Shown piece by piece: positions 59,789 through 64,000 of a stretch of 64,000 bases of DNA; positions within the stretch are counted from its first letter, which is position 1; every line of letters begins with the position of its first letter. The notes below the pieces were generated by a model. It did no database searches, had not been told where the DNA came from, and saw only the letters and a program-made list of their open reading frames with translations. Position numbers and translations under genes: made by a program. The stretch is from Pseudomonas sp. GV071 (GTDB lineage Bacteria; Pseudomonadota; Gammaproteobacteria; Pseudomonadales; Pseudomonadaceae), in contig NZ_QAOJ01000008.1 in NCBI RefSeq assembly GCF_003050835.1, positions 62,001 to 126,000 on the forward strand, read 5' to 3'.

Positions 59789-62317
59789 ATGATTCGCCGT
59801 TCACTGCCCGGTATTTTCGCCTTGATGGTTGCAGCGCCCCCCCTGGCGCTGGCCGCCGAGCAACAGACGCTATTCAATTTCGTCAGCCCCGCCGATGTGG
59901 TGCAGGTGCAGACGCAGAACGCCAGCCTGCCTTCGTTGACCGCTGAACTGGCGGCCGAAAGCGAGCCGATGCGGCGGGTGACGTTCAACCCTTCGGATAA
60001 TCCCAGCCTGCGTCTGACCCCGCAGAACGGTGCGTGGGATTGGTCGAAAGCCAATGTCATGACCCTGCGCATCCAGAACGCCATGGACTGGGCCTTGACC
60101 CTCGACATCCGCATGGAAAGCAGCGACGGCAAGGTGCTCACCAGCCGCATCGCGCTGCCAGCCGGCCCGGCGCAAAACCTGTTAATCCCTCTGCACGCCA
60201 CCTCGCCGCGCGCTCAAGGCATGCGTGCCGGCCCGGCGATGCCGTGGACCGTCGATGGCCAGCGGGTAATTCTCGCCGACACCGTCGAAGGCGATCTGGA
60301 CCTCAGCAAGGTCAGCGCCGTGGGCATCTACATGAGCCGTCCGGACGTGCCGCAAAGCATCCTGCTCGGCCGGTTTGGTGTGCGCGAAGGCGACGAAACC
60401 CAGCAGCAACTCTTTACCGGCATCGTCGACGCCTATGGCCAATACACCCGCGGGCAGTGGCCGGAGAAGGTTGGCAGCGACGAGCAACTGAAAGCCGCTG
60501 CGGCCAAGGAAGCCGGTCAGCTCAAGGGCTGGTTGGAAAAACGCGGTGAAACCGACCAGTACGGCGGCCTGCTCGGCGGCCCGACCTTCGATGCCTCGGG
60601 CTTCTTCCGTACCGAGAAACGCGATGGCCGCTGGTTCCTGGTGACCCCTGAAGGGCACCCGTTCTACTCCCTCGGGGTGAACACCATCAGCGCCGGCAAC
60701 AGCGCCACCTACGTCGAAGGCCGTGAAAGCATGTTCACCAGCCTGCCGAAAGATGGCGAGGCGCTGGCCGCCTACTACGGCGGCAGCAGCAGCCGTGCCG
60801 ACACCGGCGCCGCCAAAGGCCGCAACTTCGACCAGGGCCGCTGGTTCGACTTCTACCGCGCCAACCTACAGCGCACCTGGCCGCAGCAGAAGTGCGCCGA
60901 CCTGGCCGACAAGAGCAGCGCCCAGGTGGTCAGCGAAGACGACAGCGAAGCCGCCGTCGACGAAGCCGGCAACCCGGTCGCCAGCGCCACCCCGACGCCA
61001 GTCGTGGCGGCGCCTGTTGAAGCGGCCAAGCCGGCCGTGGCCGAAGAAATGTGCGTGACCAAGAGCTTCGATGCCGCACGCTGGACCCAGAACACCCTGG
61101 ACCGTCTGCAAGCCTGGGGCTTCAACACCGTCGGCAACTGGAGCGATCCGTCGCTGGCCGCCGCCAAGCGCATGCCGTACACCTTGCCGCTATCGATCAG
61201 TGGCGACTACAAAACCATCAGCACCGGCGTCGATTGGTGGGGCGGCATGCCTGACCCGTTCGACCCGCGTTTCGCCATGGCCGCCGAACGCGCCGTGGCC
61301 ATCGCCACCCGCGATCACCGTGACGACCCGTGGTTGGTCGGCTTCTTCGCCGACAACGAACTGGCCTGGGCCGGTCCGGCCAATGACCCCAACGCCCGTT
61401 ACGCGTTGGCCTACGGCACCCTGAACCTGACCACGGATGTACCGGCCAAACGCGCCTTCCTGAAAATGCTGCGCGACAAGTACCGCAATCAGGACGGCCT
61501 GTCCAAAGCCTGGGGCATCGAGTTGCCGGCCTGGGAATTGATGGAAGACCCGGGTTTCCAGGCGCCACGCCCGAACCCCGAGCACCCGGCCATCGAAGCG
61601 GACATGCAGCAGTTCCAGCGCCTGTTCGCCGACACCTACTTCAAAACCATCGACGACGCGCTCAACTGGCACGCGCCTAACCACCTGCTGCTGGGTGGCC
61701 GTTTCGCCGCCAGCAACCCGGAAGCGGTGGCCTCCTGCGCCCAGTACTGCGACGTGCTGAGCTTCAACTTCTATACCAAGGAGCCCCAGCACGGTTATGA
61801 CTTCGCCGCGCTGAAGACCCTCGACAAGCCGATTCTGGTCACCGAATTCCACTTCGGCTCGCGCGACCGCGGCCCGTTCTGGGGCGGCGTCAGCGAGGTG
61901 TACAACGAAGAGCAGCGTGGCCCGGCCTATGCGCACTTTGTTGAAGAGGCAGTGAAGGAGCCGATGATCGTCGGCACCCACCTGTTCCAATACCTCGACC
62001 AACCGGTGACCGGTCGCCTGCTGGACGGCGAAAACGGCCACTTCGGCCTGGTGGCGATTACCGACCGGCCATTCGACGGCTTTGTCAAAGCCGTGCGCAA
62101 AGCCAACCTCGAGGCCATGCAGGCAGTAATCAAGCCTGTTGCAGCACCCGCTGCGGCACCGGCCAAACCTGACGGCACCGGTAAAGGTGGCGAGGGCAAA
62201 GGCAAGGGCGAGGGCAAGGGTGGAGAGGGCAAAGGTGGCGAAGGCCACGGCGGCCCGGGTGGCGGCGCCGGTGGCCATGACGGCGCCGGCGGCGGTGCCG
62301 GTGGTGGTCGCGGTTAA
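59789..62317 (+). CDS. secreted GH50-like glycoside hydrolase with Gly/Lys tail
   Basis: An 842-aa protein with a signal peptide (FALMVAAPPLALA), a beta-rich N-terminal domain (about residues 25-230), then a TIM-barrel: FYSLGVNTISAGNSATYVEG, acid/base Glu in GFFADNELAWAGP and nucleophile Glu in ILVTEFHFGSRDRG. That pair is typical of the clan-A hydrolases of GH50/GH42 (agarases, galactosidases). An Ala/Pro-rich insert lies mid-sequence (PVVAAPVEAAKPAVAEE). The last 50 residues are Gly/Lys/Glu repeats (GKGGEGKGKGEG). AGGAG is upstream. Substrate unknown. Confidence 0.8.
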   Translation: MIRRSLPGIFALMVAAPPLALAAEQQTLFNFVSPADVVQVQTQNASLPSLTAELAAESEPMRRVTFNPSDNPSLRLTPQNGAWDWSKANVMTLRIQNAMDWALTLDIRMESSDGKVLTSRIALPAGPAQNLLIPLHATSPRAQGMRAGPAMPWTVDGQRVILADTVEGDLDLSKVSAVGIYMSRPDVPQSILLGRFGVREGDETQQQLFTGIVDAYGQYTRGQWPEKVGSDEQLKAAAAKEAGQLKGWLEKRGETDQYGGLLGGPTFDASGFFRTEKRDGRWFLVTPEGHPFYSLGVNTISAGNSATYVEGRESMFTSLPKDGEALAAYYGGSSSRADTGAAKGRNFDQGRWFDFYRANLQRTWPQQKCADLADKSSAQVVSEDDSEAAVDEAGNPVASATPTPVVAAPVEAAKPAVAEEMCVTKSFDAARWTQNTLDRLQAWGFNTVGNWSDPSLAAAKRMPYTLPLSISGDYKTISTGVDWWGGMPDPFDPRFAMAAERAVAIATRDHRDDPWLVGFFADNELAWAGPANDPNARYALAYGTLNLTTDVPAKRAFLKMLRDKYRNQDGLSKAWGIELPAWELMEDPGFQAPRPNPEHPAIEADMQQFQRLFADTYFKTIDDALNWHAPNHLLLGGRFAASNPEAVASCAQYCDVLSFNFYTKEPQHGYDFAALKTLDKPILVTEFHFGSRDRGPFWGGVSEVYNEEQRGPAYAHFVEEAVKEPMIVGTHLFQYLDQPVTGRLLDGENGHFGLVAITDRPFDGFVKAVRKANLEAMQAVIKPVAAPAAAPAKPDGTGKGGEGKGKGEGKGGEGKGGEGHGGPGGGAGGHDGAGGGAGGGRG

Positions 62318-62404
62318 ATGCTTGCCCGATTTTCGGATGGTTTCCTGCGTGTGGTGGGTGGTCACAGACTACCCATCCGCTGAGTCCTGCCTGAGGAGTT
62401 GAAC

Positions 62405-63553
62405 GTGCAGCAAGTGCAAGGCTATTTCGATATCAAGTTCGAAGCCGTCAAAGACGCCTTCGCCGCCCTGTTCGAAGACCCCCAGGAGCGCGGTGGCGCC
62501 CTGTGCATCCAGATCGACGGCGAAACCGTGATCGACATCTGGTGCGGTACCGCCGACAAGGCCGGTGAGCAGGCGTGGAATACCGACACCATCGCCAACC
62601 TGTTTTCCTGCACCAAAACCTTCACTGCCGTCGCTGCCTTGCAGCTGGTAGGAGAGGGCAAACTGGCCCTGGACGTGCCGGTGGCCTCGCTGTGGCCGGA
62701 GTTCGCTGCCGCGGGCAAAGAACAGATCACCCTGCGCCAGTTGCTCAGCCACCGCGCCGGCCTGCCGGCGGTGCGTGAAATGCTGCCGCCCGAAGCGCTG
62801 TACCAATGGGACACCATGACCGCTGCGCTCGCTGCAGAAACCCCGTGGTGGACGCCGGGCACTGGCCATGGCTACGCCGCCATCACCTATGGCTGGCTGG
62901 TGGGCGAGTTGCTGCGCCGGGTTGAGGGCAAAGGTCCGGGTGATGTCATCGTCGCCCGTACCGCGCAGCCGCTGGGGCTGGATTTCCATGTCGGGCTGGC
63001 TGATCAGGAGTTCTACCGGGTGGCGGAAATCTCCCGCGCCAAGGGCAACTTTGGCGACGCTTCGGCCCAGCGCCTGCTGAAAACCATGATGAGCGAGCCG
63101 GCCTCCATGAGTACCCGCGCCTTCGCCAACCCGCCATCGATCATGACCAGCACCAACAAGCCGGAGTGGCGGCGCATGCAACAGCCGGCGGCCAATGGCC
63201 ACGGCAATGCGCGTAGCCTGGCAGGCTTCTACAGCGGCTTGCTGAGCGGCCAGTTGCTCGACAGTGAATTGCTCGCCGAACTGACCCGCGAACACAGCGT
63301 TGGTGAGGACAAAACCCTGCTCACGCAAACCCGCTTTGGCCTCGGCTGCATGCTCGACCAACCGGACGTGCCTAACGGCACCTATGGCCTGGGGCCACGT
63401 GCCTTTGGTCATCCCGGCGCTGGCGGTTCTATCGGCTTTGCCGATCCTGAGTGTAAGGTGGCTTTCGGCTTCGTCACCAATACCCTCGGGCCCTACGTAT
63501 TGATGGACCCACGGGCGCAGAAGTTGGCGCGCACACTGGGTGCTTGCCTATAG
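62405..63553 (+). CDS. serine hydrolase, beta-lactamase/EstB family
   Basis: A 382-aa class-C-type serine hydrolase. SxxK is SCTKTF, the Tyr motif is in ITYGWLVGE, and the third motif is HPGAGGSIG. It resembles EstB-like esterases more than lactamases. There is no signal peptide, so it is probably cytoplasmic. GTG 62405 with GAGGAG 6 bases upstream is preferred to the TTG that touches the ribosome site. Substrate unknown. Confidence 0.88.
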   Translation: MQQVQGYFDIKFEAVKDAFAALFEDPQERGGALCIQIDGETVIDIWCGTADKAGEQAWNTDTIANLFSCTKTFTAVAALQLVGEGKLALDVPVASLWPEFAAAGKEQITLRQLLSHRAGLPAVREMLPPEALYQWDTMTAALAAETPWWTPGTGHGYAAITYGWLVGELLRRVEGKGPGDVIVARTAQPLGLDFHVGLADQEFYRVAEISRAKGNFGDASAQRLLKTMMSEPASMSTRAFANPPSIMTSTNKPEWRRMQQPAANGHGNARSLAGFYSGLLSGQLLDSELLAELTREHSVGEDKTLLTQTRFGLGCMLDQPDVPNGTYGLGPRAFGHPGAGGSIGFADPECKVAFGFVTNTLGPYVLMDPRAQKLARTLGACL

Positions 63554-63777
63554 TTGTTACGAATATTTCACAACGAAGCTGTTTACATTGGGGGCGGACG
63601 CGCAGATAGGACATCGGGCGTTCGTCAATTGTGATCATCTTTGCCGCTGCACCGTTGCCATGGCTGCCCGTTAGAAGCAGCCAGCTACGCGAACCAGGTC
63701 CCGGCCATAGCGCCCTCCGAAGCAGAGAGCGTGGGCCATCTGGTTCTTGAGCTTATTTTTTTGTGTTTGAGGTTCCA
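63554..63777. other. intergenic region before the last gene
   Basis: No open frame of note in 220 bases. An inverted repeat of about 7 bases (gaaccag..ctggttc) is present at 63699 and 63739. It probably holds the promoter of the downstream lipoprotein gene. Confidence 0.4.
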
Positions 63778-64000
63778 ATGTTTCCGATCAAGTCTGCTGC
63801 TGCCCTGGCGCTGTGCGTCGCTCTTGCTGCGTGTTCTTCTACCCCCGAAACCCCTGACGCTTCCGCCGCTGCCAAAGCCCCTGTGGCCAGCGCCGCCAAA
63901 CCTGAAAGCGGTGGCCATTGGTGGTGGCCGTTTGGTGATGACAAAGCCGAAGCGAAAGCCGCTGTGGCCATGCCCGACCCGAAAATCACCCAAGCCTGGA
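63778..64000 (+). CDS. lipoprotein (3' end outside window)
   Basis: Begins at ATG 63778 and stays open to the last base, so it is not a complete frame. The first 74 residues show a signal peptide with lipobox ALAAC, then an Ala/Pro-rich stretch and GGHWWWPFGDDKAEAK. It is probably an outer-membrane lipoprotein; the downstream domain cannot be seen. Confidence 0.75.
   Translation, partial: MFPIKSAAALALCVALAACSSTPETPDASAAAKAPVASAAKPESGGHWWWPFGDDKAEAKAAVAMPDPKITQAW

Noticed and set aside
1..64000. tRNA or rRNA genes
   Set aside because: No tRNA cloverleaf or rRNA segment was noticed on either strand, so the island does not appear to sit at a tRNA attachment site inside this window.

Overview
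The window is GC-rich chromosomal DNA from a Pseudomonas, most probably of the P. fluorescens group. The evidence is the gene content and order (quiP-type acylase, folE/oprD, prmB/aroC, mtnB/mtnD/mtnC, alkA/ogt, speE, dinG, ychJ, several small families typical of Pseudomonas) and many core palindromes of the GCGGCTGAAGC..CCTCCCACA type. This rests on reading the sequence; no database was searched.

Layout. 1-8.7 kb: the end of a PAS hybrid sensor kinase, the large catalase katE (reverse), a DUF1652-like protein, an EamA exporter, a small DUF2897-like protein, and a CBS-domain sensor kinase followed by a double-receiver response regulator. 8.9-17.9 kb: a two-partner-secretion/contact-dependent inhibition (CDI) locus, with a cdiB-like transporter, a 2320-residue cdiA-like effector and its overlapping immunity gene.

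17.9-28.7 kb is an AT-rich accessory island. It holds 13 further small genes best read as orphan immunity genes. Nearly every one is preceded, usually with overlapping stop and start codons, by a short in-frame fragment that looks like the extreme C-terminus of a different displaced toxin. The modules are separated by copies of a 63-bp imperfect palindrome (20-bp arms, 6-bp apical stem, asymmetric bulge). Two full-length REP-associated tyrosine transposase (RAYT) genes, one truncated RAYT and one RAYT 5' fragment lie in the array, flanked by matching palindrome halves. The result looks like a cassette array: toxin tail, immunity gene, palindrome, repeated. It is the most unusual part of the window.

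28.8-64 kb returns to core genome: a lipoprotein, an ion channel, an OprD porin, folE, an Smr protein, an isochorismatase-like hydrolase, prmB, aroC, a sugar-type MFS transporter fused by overlap to the methionine salvage genes mtnB-mtnD-mtnC, DNA alkylation repair genes (alkA, ogt), speE, an LTA-synthase-like phosphoglycerol transferase, the acyl-homoserine-lactone acylase quiP, a glutathione transferase, two SEC-C zinc-motif proteins, two tandem OmpA-like lipoproteins, a DUF1145/collagen-like pair, a CopD-like protein, dinG, a GH50-like secreted glycosidase, a serine beta-lactamase-like hydrolase, and the start of a lipoprotein cut by the window end.

How the parts fit together: the CDI locus would deliver one current toxin on contact and protect against it with the overlapping immunity gene. 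The downstream array would keep immunity against toxins formerly carried, or carried by competitors. The palindromes and RAYTs offer a plausible, untested, means by which modules were separated, trimmed or shuffled.
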